Shown: in pieces, positions 53,712 through 63,075 of the stretch | How the letters are laid out: each line of letters starts with the position of its first letter | Numbering within the stretch: the stretch's first letter is position 1 | From: Acidobacteriota bacterium | GTDB lineage: Bacteria > Acidobacteriota > Blastocatellia > Pyrinomonadales > Pyrinomonadaceae | Direction of reading: 5' to 3' | DNA: 64,000 bases | Assembly: GCA_016718135.1 (NCBI GenBank) | Contig: JADKEF010000016.1 | Span: forward strand, 65,341 to 129,340 | Made by a program: the position numbers and the translations under genes | Notes under the pieces: model-generated | Database searches by the model: none | What the model was told of the DNA's origin: nothing | The model's input: only the letters and a program-made list of their open reading frames with translations

Positions 53712-55357
53712 TTACATTCTGATATGATTCCCACGTAAAATTTCAGATTTTCGTTGAGGAGGCTGACGATAGGTAGCCAAGGAACAAAATGCTGCCCCGA
53801 GTGTTTCGACACGCAGCCGACCCGCGCCATGTTCTGTAACATGTGCGGCTGTCGGAGTTTTGGTTACCTTAAAACCTTCGTCTTTCCCGTTCGGAGTCGT
53901 CTCAACCTTGTCCGGCTCAGATTTTTCTAACCCCTGAGCATCACCAAGTGTACCTTCTTTTGATTTTGTCTCATCTATTTCTCCTTTGAGATTCCTTATA
54001 GGAGCGGGTTCCACCTTACCCATCTCTTCTGGTTTCTTTCCGCCCTCAGTATCGGAATTAACAATGTAGGAATAGGTGATCTGGAACCTACCGCCCACCG
54101 GAACTTCGTCATGAATGGTCTTGTCCAGATACGTTGTTTTAACCGACAGAATTTTTGGTTCGGTTGTGTAAACTTTTATTGGCTTTTCCTGCTGTTCCGG
54201 CTTCTTGCCAGATTGCATCCCATTCGGATCCGTCAAGACTAACGGCTGGTTCATGGTATACGAATACCGATTAAACGTCTGCGGATTTGCGGATTTACCC
54301 GATGCCAGCAGCGGATCGATGGCAGTAAACCGCCCATGTTGATTCTGATACATCCTCGCTTCAGCGAAGTCCAGTCCCGTTTCGGTGTCTTTTTGGTAGC
54401 CGGTGAAGCGTTGGCGGACGGCGTCGGTGCCGGTGGTGGAGTAGTTGTCGCTTGTTTTGCGGTACGTGCCGTCGGCGAAGAGTTCCTCGCCGAACGGGAG
54501 GAAGTCACGACGTGATACAACCGTGCCTGAGCCGTTTACGACCACACGCGGAGAGCCAAGGTGATCGGTCACGGTGTAGTTCGTAGCCGTCGAGGTCTCG
54601 GTCGCAGGCAGTTGGCTCCCGGCGTAGAGATAGCTTGTGACAAGCGCGTTCGTGCTCGAATTCCGTTCCTCGACCAGCCGGCCGGTCGAGTAAACAAAAA
54701 CGGGCGATTCCGAACCCGTTACCTTCTTTACGCGTTTGCCCTCGCCGTCATAGCTGTATGTGCCGATCAAGGTCTTTCCGAGCTTTGCTTGTGTCTGTTT
54801 ATTATCTCCGTTGAACGTAAACTGGCGACCTCCGCTGGTCGGGTCTTCCGTTATGTTTCCATTCTTGTCGAATGTGTAGTTTTGTCCTGTGTTGAAGCGG
54901 TTGGTGGCAGCATTTATCGTCGGATTCGAGACCGCCGTGTTGCCAAGAACATTCTGTGTAAAGCTGCTGCGATTACCATAGCGGTCATAGCCCCAATTCT
55001 GTATCCAGGTCTGAGTTCCGTTGACGGTCTCTTTCGCCTCGCTGATGCGATCCAATGAATCGTATTTGTAGCCCTGAACAAAAGGATTCGCCAAACCGCT
55101 GAAATTCACGGTTTGCTTTGCGATGTTTCCGTTGTTCTTGCTCGCATCCACACTGCCGCCCGACTGGAGTTCGCCGTACTCGTTCGCGAGGCTGAAAACA
55201 TTACTCGCCCCCTGCGTCGTTCCAAGTTTGAATTCCGTCACCTTCAAGCGGTTATTGATCACAGCGGTTTCCCACAGATTGTTGCCCAGCTTTAGCTGCT
55301 GTACCTTCTTGTCTGCCGCATAGGTGAAGTTATCGGCGAAACTAGGCTGTGTGCCTC
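53712..55357 (-). CDS. Orphan RHS fragment with an unrecognised tip
   Basis: About 548 codons, open from near 55357, where the RHS frame begins abruptly (GTQPSFADNFTYAADKK). The core repeats and closing block are present (FLPFGEELFADG, RFTGYQKDTETGLDFAEARM, NRYSYTMNQPLVLTDPNGMQ). The tip of about 165 residues is rich in Lys and Glu (GKKPEQQEKPIKVYTTEPKI). The last roughly 38 residues look out of frame, so a frameshift near 53830 is possible. No signal peptide and no natural start; a GTG at 55262 is internal. The long gene downstream is the metallophosphoesterase. Confidence 0.7.
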
Positions 55358-55362
55358 TTCGA

Positions 55363-55791
55363 CTATTTAGGAACTTTCCGATTTGAGGGTCTCAGTAAAA
55401 TCAGCCAGCAAACTATTTGTCCGAGAAGGTAAAACAATATGCCGAAAATGAGCACGCTTGGACGCCTCGCCAAGACTCGACCCAGCCCCTCATCGGCACT
55501 TGGACTCGATAGGTACTTAGTGATTTCCTCACCTGCGAAAATGCCGGTTATAGCGTAATGAAGCGTCATGAGGCCGAGTATGAAGAAACCGATAGGGCTC
55601 TTCTCGGTAGTAGTATTGCTTGCCCTCCAAACAAGAGCCGCTATCATACAAAGCCAACCCAAACCGAAAAGCCTAAATGGAGATATCAGGAGGAAAGTCC
55701 CTCGTCCCTCCAAACCTACGCCATCTACTCCAAAATAGAGTTGAAGTAGCGTGTAAACGAAACAAAAGAGTATTACTTTGCGCCTGCTCAT
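55363..55791 (-). CDS. Hypothetical membrane protein, candidate immunity protein of the phospholipase-like RHS tip
   Basis: A 142-residue protein with about four membrane helices (VILFCFVYTLLQLYFGV, FRLFGLGWLCMIAALVW, PIGFFILGLMTLHYAITGIF, VLIFGILFYLLGQIVCWLIL). Its ATG overlaps the stop of the RHS tip gene by four bases, so the two are translationally coupled. A membrane-embedded immunity protein would fit a toxin that attacks lipids. No family recognised. Confidence 0.65.
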   Translation of the reverse strand: MSRRKVILFCFVYTLLQLYFGVDGVGLEGRGTFLLISPFRLFGLGWLCMIAALVWRASNTTTEKSPIGFFILGLMTLHYAITGIFAGEEITKYLSSPSADEGLGRVLARRPSVLIFGILFYLLGQIVCWLILLRPSNRKVPK

Positions 55792-56665
55792 AACTGTCGC
55801 CTGACTGGCTGATGTCGTTTCTTCGTCTGCTCAATGATGAACATGCGAAGATTCCATGCGTCATAAGCAGCCTTCATCTCGTCTAGGATTTTCGGTTTAT
55901 CATCATCTTTAGCTCGAACCCAACGAGCGATATACGGCTGTATAAGAGCAACCGGAATTGCTCGTCCAAACGCTGCATAGCGGCCTGATCGCTCCATTCT
56001 GCTCCTCGCTTCAAGTAACCTGCTAATTGTGTCCGCAGCCATCCTTTCGGCCTTGGAGGGATTATAATTCGTCTTGTCTACCTTCCGCACTTCCTCCCAG
56101 AAGTCGTCCCAACGCGTTAGAATTACGCCTTTTCTAAACCCCGAAGATACCTGGCCCGTTACCGGATTAAATCCCTCGTGAGAAAAAGAATCTTGCTGCG
56201 CGTGGAAAAAGGTTCCCAAGGCAGAAAGAGCGTCATCGCCGGAATCGACTTCCTTAAGAAAATTGAACCAGTGCTGAGCTCGGGTGTTCACGGTTGTAAA
56301 ATGATGCGTCGCACGTGCGTTTACATTCAGTATAGCTTCAGGATCGGTCGAGGGATTCTCATCGATATGCTGCGTTGCTCGACCGATTGCCTCCGCGTCA
56401 CTCTTAGAAAACCCCACCATTTGGGCTAATGCCGTTGTCAGTTCTTGGTGAACATCCTTTTCATAACGCCCATCACGATCCACGTACCTTTGCGGATTAT
56501 TCAAGGCATAACGATAAAGATTGAAAGTTTGAGGGGCGTACAGGTCGGGTGGCATTGAGTCAGCACTTAAGAAACGTCCGACTGAGGAAGAAAAAAACCT
56601 AGCCTGAGCAAAAATCCAGCCCACTCTCGCCGTCTCTTTCATAGCCGGTTATGAACGCGCAATTC
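55788..56665 (-). CDS. Orphan RHS tip with zinc-phospholipase-like domain, frameshifted at its start
   Basis: The open frame begins at 56642. Just upstream the same DNA encodes ITGYERDGESGLDF in another frame; a run of five Ts near 56628 (four expected) restores the RHS sequence GLDFAQARFFSSSVGRFLSA. Then the core end NLYRYALNNPQRYVDRDGRY leads to a tip of about 230 residues. The tip has ATHHFTTVNTRAQHWFNFL and LGTFFHAQQDSFSHEGFNP, which follows the HH...H...D..SH pattern of S1/P1-type zinc-dependent phospholipase C folds. It overlaps a membrane-protein gene by four bases. Only the last part of the RHS core is present. Confidence 0.7.
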
Positions 56666-56821
56666 GGGGTTTGTTCGCGTTGCGTTTTGTGACTCGCGCG
56701 TGTTCGGTTTTCAAAGATCGGCGGCTAAGAAGCAGCTAAAGAAAAAGCACTTTGTGTGCCGGATCGATTATAGCTTTAACCGGCTTATTCAGCTATGTGC
56801 TTTGAGGTTTTTCTTAGGTTT

Positions 56822-57737
56822 TCAGTTGCTTTGCCAACCGCTTTTTTTATATCCGAGATTTCGACCTGGGGTGTAGATCTGTGTCGTATCGAGGCTGGAA
56901 TGTCCGAGCAGTTTTTGGATGTGCCGGAGGCTTGCTCCGTGCCGCAGAAGATGCGTTGCGCAGGCGTGGCGGAAGGTGTGAACGGTCGCTTCGAGCCGGG
57001 CAGCCTGGGCGTGATTTTTGACGATGCTCCAGATTTGCGGATAGGAAAGACGGCGGGCCGTGACGGACAGGAAAAGGGCTGTCGGGTTTGCGATTGGGCG
57101 TTTCTTTCGGCTTCGTCCCTTGCCCCAATACGTGCCGCTCATCAGCTCTACCCGTGCCTCTCCGATATACTTTTCCAGCCAATCGGAAGCCGTCGCGGTG
57201 AGCGGCACGATGCGTTCTCTTTTGCCTTTTCCCTCGCGGATGCGAAGCGTTCTGCCGTCGAAGTCCCGCATATTCAAGCGGTGAAGCTCGCCGTGTCTGA
57301 TGCCCGTTGCATAGAGAGTTTCGAGGATGCTGCGGTCTCTGATTCCGATCGCTTTCGAGGTGTCGCACTGTTCGATTATGCGCGAGATTTCTGCTTCGGT
57401 CGGCACGATCGGAAGCGTGGCGGCGGCCTTCGGCAGCTGGAAGTTTTCGGCGATGTTGGTCAGCACTTTATTCGAGTTGTAAAGCCATTTGAAGAAGCGT
57501 CTGATACGCGAGACGGCTTGCCTGAGTGATGAGTTTTTCTGCTCGGTGTGCTTCGATAGGTGAACGAGATAAGAGTTTAGATTTGCTTCCTCGACCTCGC
57601 TCCAGCGCTTGAGAAAGAAGGCTTCCTGGAGATAAAGCTGCAAGCCGTTTAAGGCTCTCTCGCTCGATTTCCGCAGGTTTTTTGAATAGCCTTTTGCTTC
57701 GAGTTCCGATGAGGTATTTTTCGATCTCCTTGTTCAC
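56822..57737 (-). pseudogene. Tyrosine recombinase 1 (frameshifted)
   Basis: Two frames join near 57640 to give a protein of about 305 residues. The start (57737, GTG) encodes MNKEIEKYLIGTRSKRLFK, continuing EIERESLKRLAA; the second frame continues LQLYLQEAFFLKRWSEVEE with a SAM-like core-binding domain. The catalytic domain has ATGIRHGELHRL (Arg I), HTFRHACATHLLRHG (HxxR), LGHSSLDTTQIY (His and Tyr). All residues of the R-K-H-R-H-Y set are visible. One inserted or deleted base breaks the gene; it may be sequencing error. It lies downstream of a second recombinase, in tandem. Confidence 0.8.
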
Positions 57738-57814
57738 ATCGAACGCGATTTGTATACAGAAGTGACAGCGTAAAGCCTTTATCGGGAATGCTTATAGGAA
57801 AAGCTGCGGTCTGT

Positions 57815-57855
57815 AACTTTGGTAACAACGTGTAACTCGTTGTACTGCCTCATTT
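57815..57855. other. Dif-like palindrome between the two recombinase genes
   Basis: ACAACG (57825-57830) and CGTTGT (57838-57843) flank a seven-base centre TGTAACT, with partly symmetrical flanking bases (GGTA and TACTGCC). This resembles a dif/core-type site for tyrosine recombinases, in the 174-base gap between the genes. The function is not shown. Confidence 0.35.
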
Positions 57856-57911
57856 AGCCCGATTACAAACGGCAGATTTTGGTCTATCCTGTCGTACAGT
57901 TTGAGAGCGGC

Positions 57912-58891
57912 TCACGCGCACTTTTCGAAACTACCGTTTTTCCCTCGGATGACAGCGCGAAATGACTTCGGCCAGGTCGCCGAGTTCGACGTGCGTGTAG
58001 ATCTCGGTTGACGACAAACGGCGGTGTCCGAGAAGCTTTTGTATCTGCCGGATGTCGGCTTTTCCCTTGAGCAAATGAGGTGGCGGCTGAACGCCAGAGT
58101 GTGCGGCGTGACGTGCTTTTTTATACGGGCGTTTTTCGACCACTTTCCGACGATTCTTCGGATGTCGTCCGCGTCGAGCGGACCGCCCGAACGCGACGAC
58201 ACAAACAGACGGATTTGTCCCAGGCCCGATGCGAAAGTTGGCCGCGCCTGCTCAAGATAAAGTTTCAGGGAAACAAGCGCCGATTGGGTGAGCGGAACCA
58301 GCCGCGTCTCATCGCCTTTGCCGTGCTCGATTCTCATTGTTCCGGTCTGCATTTCTACGTCGTAGATCGTGAGAGAGACAAGCTCGGCCCGGCGGATTCC
58401 GGTTGCGTACATCACTTCGAGTATTGCACGGTCCCGAATATCCCTCGGCTTCTCCGTTGGAACGCTCTCTATCAGCCGTTTCGCCTCGGCGGGCGTGAGT
58501 ATGTTGCGGGAGCATCTTCGGCTGCTTCGGCATCTGGATCGACGCTGACGGGTTATGAACGATCAAGCCTTCCTGCCACAGCCACAGAAAGAAGCGCTTC
58601 ATCGCGGCCAGCTTGTTGGCCTGAGCACCGGCGCAAAGCCTTTGCTTTTTCCGGCCGGTTTTTTCGTCTTCGGTTTCGAGCCGGTAAAGCGAGATTTGAT
58701 ACTGCGAAAGATGCGCCGCGGTCACGTCGGCGATTGAGTTCAAGGCGGTGTTTTCGGTGAGCCAGTCGAGAAAGACTTGAGCATCGCGGTCGTAGGTTTA
58801 CAAGCGTCGCCGGCGAGTAGTTTACAGCCGTCAGATACTCGATAAAAGCCCGCATCAACTCCAGTTTTTGCTTTTGATTCGTCGTCCACAT
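57912..58891 (-). pseudogene. Tyrosine recombinase 2 (several frameshifts)
   Basis: The protein is split over four frames: MRAFIEYLTAVNYSPATLVN (58891 down to about 58790), then LNSIADVTAAHLSQYQISLY and LAAMKRFFLWLWQEGL (about 58743-58520), then PRDIRDRAILEVMYATGIRR and AELVSLTIYDVEM (about 58460-58095), then HLLKGKADIRQIQKLLGHRR and LSSTEIYTHVELGDLAEVIS (to about 57931). The catalytic Arg (ATGIRRAEL), the HTLAFSRHL region and the final LGH...Y are visible. Three or more single-base shifts separate these parts. The gene is either decayed or badly sequenced. It precedes recombinase 1 by 174 bases. Confidence 0.8.
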
Positions 58892-58950
58892 CTTGCGCCA
58901 ATGCCTCCTGACTCGACAGTTATTTCTTTAGAAAAGAAGTAACCGATGAG

Positions 58951-59128
58951 CTTTTTTCTTTAGCCGCGATTTATTTTTCCCTTTAAAAGCTTTCCGATGA
59001 CCACAAGGTCGGCTTAGTAGTTTTTCTGCCTGCAATTAACCTTGTGATTCGGCCACCACAAGGTACCCTCAAGGTGTCGTTTTTTACCACAAGGTCCACA
59101 AGGTCGCGGGGCTTTTTTCTTTAGCCGC
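58951..59128. repeat. Iteron array (CCACAAGGT) inside an 18-base direct repeat pair
   Basis: CCACAAGGT occurs at 59001-59009, 59056-59064, 59087-59095 and 59096-59104, with a near copy CCTCAAGGT at 59067-59075 and an inverted copy (AACCTTGTGA) at 59038-59047. The array is flanked by exact 18-base repeats (GCTTTTTTCTTTAGCCGC) at 58951-58968 and 59111-59128, 160 bases apart. It lies between the primase and recombinase genes, upstream of recombinase 2. It could be a replication origin, recombinase arm sites or an operator. Confidence 0.7.
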
Positions 59129-59255
59129 TTCTTCTGGTTTTCTACGCGGCCAACCGAGGGCGCCGACCTTCCACCAGATAGCCGTGCGAACGAGCGGAGT
59201 CGGGCTGCGAGGAACGAGCGCCCGCGTAGCGAGAGAGCAGGAGCGGACGGCGTAC

Positions 59256-59316
59256 GATAATGAGCTTTTTATGTTGTCCGGCTGCTTTTTGGCCGGGCGA
59301 CATAAAAAGGATTATC
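59256..59316. other. Large stem-loop between iterons and the primase gene
   Basis: GATAAT plus CTTTTTATGTTGTCCGGC (59256-59282) pairs with GCCGGGCGACATAAAAAG plus ATTATC (59292-59316), with about 24 pairs allowing G-U wobble and one bulge, around a TGCTTTTTG loop. It is just downstream of the primase stop. It could be a terminator, an oriT or att-like hairpin. The long T and A runs on its ends would support termination in both directions. Confidence 0.6.
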
Positions 59317-59391
59317 GGATGACGGCAGCGACGTGAGCGGAGGCCTCCGAAGCGAACATACGGCGGGCGTTACCTACACGGGTTCGCTGGC

Positions 59392-62075
59392 TTATCGGGT
59401 CGCCGACTTCACCTTAGTCGCGTCCGTCAGTTTCCTTTTCAATTCGTCAATGCTGGTCAGCCCGCGCAAAGTTTGAACTTCGCTTTCCGCATCGCTTGCC
59501 AACTGATAGACGCTCGGCTTTCCGTTGAGCGATTGGACGGCGAAAAGGTACTCCATCTCGACAAGCTTCTGGCAGTACATCCTTACCTGCCAGTCGCTCC
59601 ACGCGGTCGTCTCGCGTATCTCGCGGCGTGTAAGCTGCACGTCCTGCGATTCGATTTTCAACTCGTTTGCTTTCTCCCGACACGCTTCCCTTATCGCCTC
59701 GAACATTCCGCGCACCGGCGGGGCCAGCTCGTCCATCGCTTTGCCCAGGATCTCCTCGGCCAGCTCGTTCGCCAGGGCAATATCCGACAGCTCGACCTCG
59801 ACATATTCGATCTCGATCTCGCCGCGACGGGCCGTTTTGATTTCGCGTTGGTACTGGTGCAAAAGGGCGATGGAGTTTATAAGCGACAGATATTTTCGCT
59901 GCTCTCGGCGGTGTATTAACCTTTCGCTCGGGTAGGTCAGATATTCGACAAAGGGATTGACGACCGCTAGCGGCTTTAAGAGTCTCTGGGCGTGATGATG
60001 AAGGCGTTTTATTTCTTCCGATTCGGCTTTTTCCAGAACGCCGGGCAAGCTGTATTGATGCCTTTGGGTGGCGAGGATCGCTCTCGTCTGCTCTACTGAT
60101 TCGTTCATCGAAAGCTGCACAAAGCGGCTTCGGGTTTCCTCGTCGAACGCCTCGGCCGAGGTCGTCGTTATCACGATCACGACGGGTCCGAACACTTCGT
60201 AATGCTCGGTCGATAGCTTTCCGGTGTTCGGGTCGGTCCGCGTCGCGGCAATCGAAAGCCTCTGGTCCGATGCAAGCGTCCGAAGGGAATAGACGGCGGC
60301 CATCGCTCCCTCGTCCTCGGCGATCACCAGCATCTTGCGTTGCAAGGAATACGGGTCTTTGTAGAAAAGCGCCTGGCCGGTCAATCTGGTTACGCGAACC
60401 AGTTCTTCCGGCGGGACAAAGTTACAGATCGCATCCTGCAATGCCGACTTGCCCGCTCCGCTTCTCGCCACGATCAACAACGCAAGCGGCTCTTGCAGCT
60501 TCCTCGACACAGCACCCAGGTAAGCCGTCAGCACCGTCGATCTCTCGCCGACAAGACCTATCGAGCGAAAGTCCTCAACTATTTTCTCGCAAAGGTTTTT
60601 ATCGGTCAGAAAAGCTATTGCCGCTTGCTTGTCGGCCTCGGTCATCGCCGCGCCCTGGTCTGGTTCGTTGGCCGATGTCTTTCGCATCGACAATCTTTCG
60701 GCCTCGAGACTTTCGATCAGAACGAGCAGATCGGCATTGATGACCGATTCATTCACGCGGCACATCTTGGCGGCTGTCTGCGCAAAGTTCGTTCTGGCTC
60801 TCGATTGATACAAGTCCAGAGTGTCCAGGTGAAAGTTATTTCCGGCGTTCAATCGCAGATTGATTTTTAGCTTCTCAAGCCCGAACCCCGACAGCCCGCG
60901 CACCCTGTATTCCCGATTGTCGAAAGCGATCATCAAACTGCCGTCCGGCAAAGTGGCCGGTGATCGGTGGTCAGTGGCCGGATTTTCTTCACTCTGTGAA
61001 CTCTGTGTTCTCTGTGGTGAAATGATCTCTAAAAGCTCGTCGAGCGTTCCGCCCTGTGAAACGAACTCGGAAGCATCCTTTGCCGGAAGCTCCACGACGC
61101 GGCTTTCGATACCGATCTCTGCCAGCTTCACCGCGAACTTGATGCCTGCCTCGCGGCCTGCATCGTCCGCATCCAGCATCAGCACGACCCGCCTGACTCG
61201 GCTCTCCGAAAGGTGTGCGAGGATCTCATCCGTCAGACCGTTCACGCCGTAACTGCACGTTACATTCCTGACGCCTATCGACCACAGAGCAAGCGTCGAT
61301 CACGCTCTCCGTCAATACAATTTCGTCAGCTTCCTTCGCTCCCGACGGATTGAACACCGCGCCGCTTGCCCGCAAGATATAGATGCTGCGGCTTGTCCGT
61401 GTGCCGGGCGTAAAGACCGACGCATCTGTTCGAGTTCGCATCGACCAGCGGAAAGACAACCGAGCCGTACATCGTCTCATTGCCTTTCTCGTTAAGAAGC
61501 CCAAGCCGTTCGAGATTCGCCTTGCCGTCCGGGTTCAGCTTGTCTCGCAGTGTGCCGTCAACATAACCGAGCCGAAAGACCCGGATCGCTTCCGCGCTGA
61601 TCCCGCGACTGTTTAGATAACGAACCGCTTCCTGATTCTTCACCAGCGATTTGTGATAGTAGCTGACGGCCTTTCCAGATACTCAGCCTCGCTCTTTTCG
61701 GTCGAGCAAGGCACACTCCCTACGGGTCGTGTTTCCGCCTTCTCTGCGTCTCTGTGCCTCTGTGGTGGTTTTTCTTCCGGTTTCGCTGCTCCAACCCCGC
61801 TCTCCGCATTCAAAAGCTCAAACGCTTCCTTAAAGCCGATCCCGTCCGACTTCATCACAAAGCTCAACGCATCCCCGCCCTCGCCGCATTTCCCAGACAG
61901 TTCCACAGCCCTTTTCGCTCATCCACCGCAAGCTCGGCTCCGTGTCCTCGTGAAACGGACACAGCCCCCAAAGCTGCCGACCCTTCTTTTTCAACTCGAC
62001 ACCTCTGGAGCGTACGACAGCCGACAAGCTGATGGTCTGCTTCAAGGCGTGAATGTCTTCGTTTTCGATTGCCAT
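59392..62075 (-). pseudogene. CHC2-Toprim primase fused to an ATPase domain, split by frameshifts
   Basis: One gene in five frame segments (62075-61830, 61906-61640, 61643-61326, 61504-61226, 61245-59392). In order it reads a CHC2 zinc finger (LWGLCPFHEDTEPSLRW and CGEGGDALSFVMK), a primase core (RYLNSRGISAEAIRVFRLGY), a Toprim domain (EIVLTESVIDA and VVLMLDADDAGREAGIKFA) and a P-loop ATPase (LLIVARSGAGKSALQD, Walker B MLVIAEDEGAM), then a winged-helix-like C-terminus (TRREIRETTAWSDWQVRMYC). The last 617 codons are intact. It is typical of mobile-element replication. Four frame changes may reflect decay or sequencing error. Confidence 0.85.
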
Positions 62076-62202
62076 AGAAAGCTGTCAAGTATTATTTTCA
62101 GTTTTTTGAAGAAAGCAGGGCTTTGCTAACATTGACGAACTAATGCTAGGCTATACTAGCAAGCAAAATGTCAAGCTGAAAGCAAAAGGATGGTTACAAG
62201 AG

Positions 62203-62598
62203 ATGAGATTGAAAAAGTGGCTTTATACTGTCGAAGCTAGGGCAGGCAGACTGGCAGAAAAAGAAGCCCCGTTTTTTGAAAGAGATCTTTCGGCGGTGCG
62301 CCGCGGTAAGGGCTTAACCCAACAGCAACTACTGGACAAGCTCGGCATCAAGCGGCCCGCTGGATCGCATTACGAAACGCGATCCCTGAACCCGGCCCTG
62401 ATTTTACCGGAACGCTTCCCCGCCGCCTTTCAGCGTCGGTCGCCGAACTATTGGCAGTCTGCCTAATGCCTCACGCTCAAAGCTCCCCGGCCCGCAGTCG
62501 CAGCTTCCAAAGAAAGTTCGAGCAGGTCAAGCCCTCCCTGCGACAAGCAGAAGTTCGTCCTCCACCTCGACACCGTTCTCGAAAGCAACCAGCAGTGA
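62203..62598 (+). pseudogene. XRE-type HTH regulator, frameshifted
   Basis: About 130 codons, divergent from the primase. The first frame carries the XRE HTH (DLSAVRRGKGLTQQQLLDKL, then GIKRPAGSHYE). A shift after HYE leads to NAIPEPGPDFTGTLPRRLSA and SVAELLAV, the end of the HTH domain. A second shift restores KQKFVLHLDTVLESNQQ and the stop at 62596-62598. Both shifts are single-base. It likely once regulated the element. Confidence 0.7.
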
Positions 62599-62674
62599 AT
62601 CTGGCTCACACGCCAATTTATTTCAAGGTTTTTCTAAGGCAAACGGTGGATCAACATTCGGACTATCAACCACT

Positions 62675-63075
62675 TTAGCAGCGCCCGCCTAACCTCAATT
62701 TGATAGGGCGGCAGAAAGATCGGCAATAACTCTCGTCAGCGGGTGCATCGTCCTGCACAAGTTTGAAAGTATGTAAGACGCACCGTTCTTGTCTTGATAT
62801 CTTCGGGATTGAACATCCAGTTGAGCGCTTTTCTCGGTCATGGCACCCAAAGCCGAATTCCTTCTACGGTCCGCACCGACGTAACCTTACCGCTCGAATC
62901 AATTTCCGCTTCAACGATAACGCTCCGCTCGTGTTCGCGGCAGCTGCGGCAACACTCGGATAGATGGGCCGGGAATATGCTTGAACGACCTGCGGCCCGG
63001 CTTCCTCGTTTTGCGGACACTTCTTTATTGACACCATAACGGAAAAATCAGCAAGACAAGAAGGTTCAATTTCAT
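62675..63075 (-). pseudogene. Small exported TonB C-terminal-like protein, frameshifted; candidate immunity gene
   Basis: ATG at 63075 gives MKLNLLVLLIFPLWC, a signal peptide. The frame then changes to read QNEEAGPQVVQAYSRPIYPS and VAAAAANTSGA, then VIVEAEIDSSGKVTSVRTVE, then MFNPEDIKTRTVRLTY, then KLVQDDAPADESYCRSFCRP and the stop at 62675. This is the PxYPxxA...VEVxIDxxGKVxSVRVVxG pattern of TonB C-terminal domains. It starts at the end of the degraded RHS gene, in the usual immunity position. Three or more frame changes make it non-functional as read. Confidence 0.55.

Noticed and set aside
56795..57529. 244-codon open frame on the plus strand
   Set aside because: It is antisense to tyrosine recombinase 1, whose catalytic motifs are clear.
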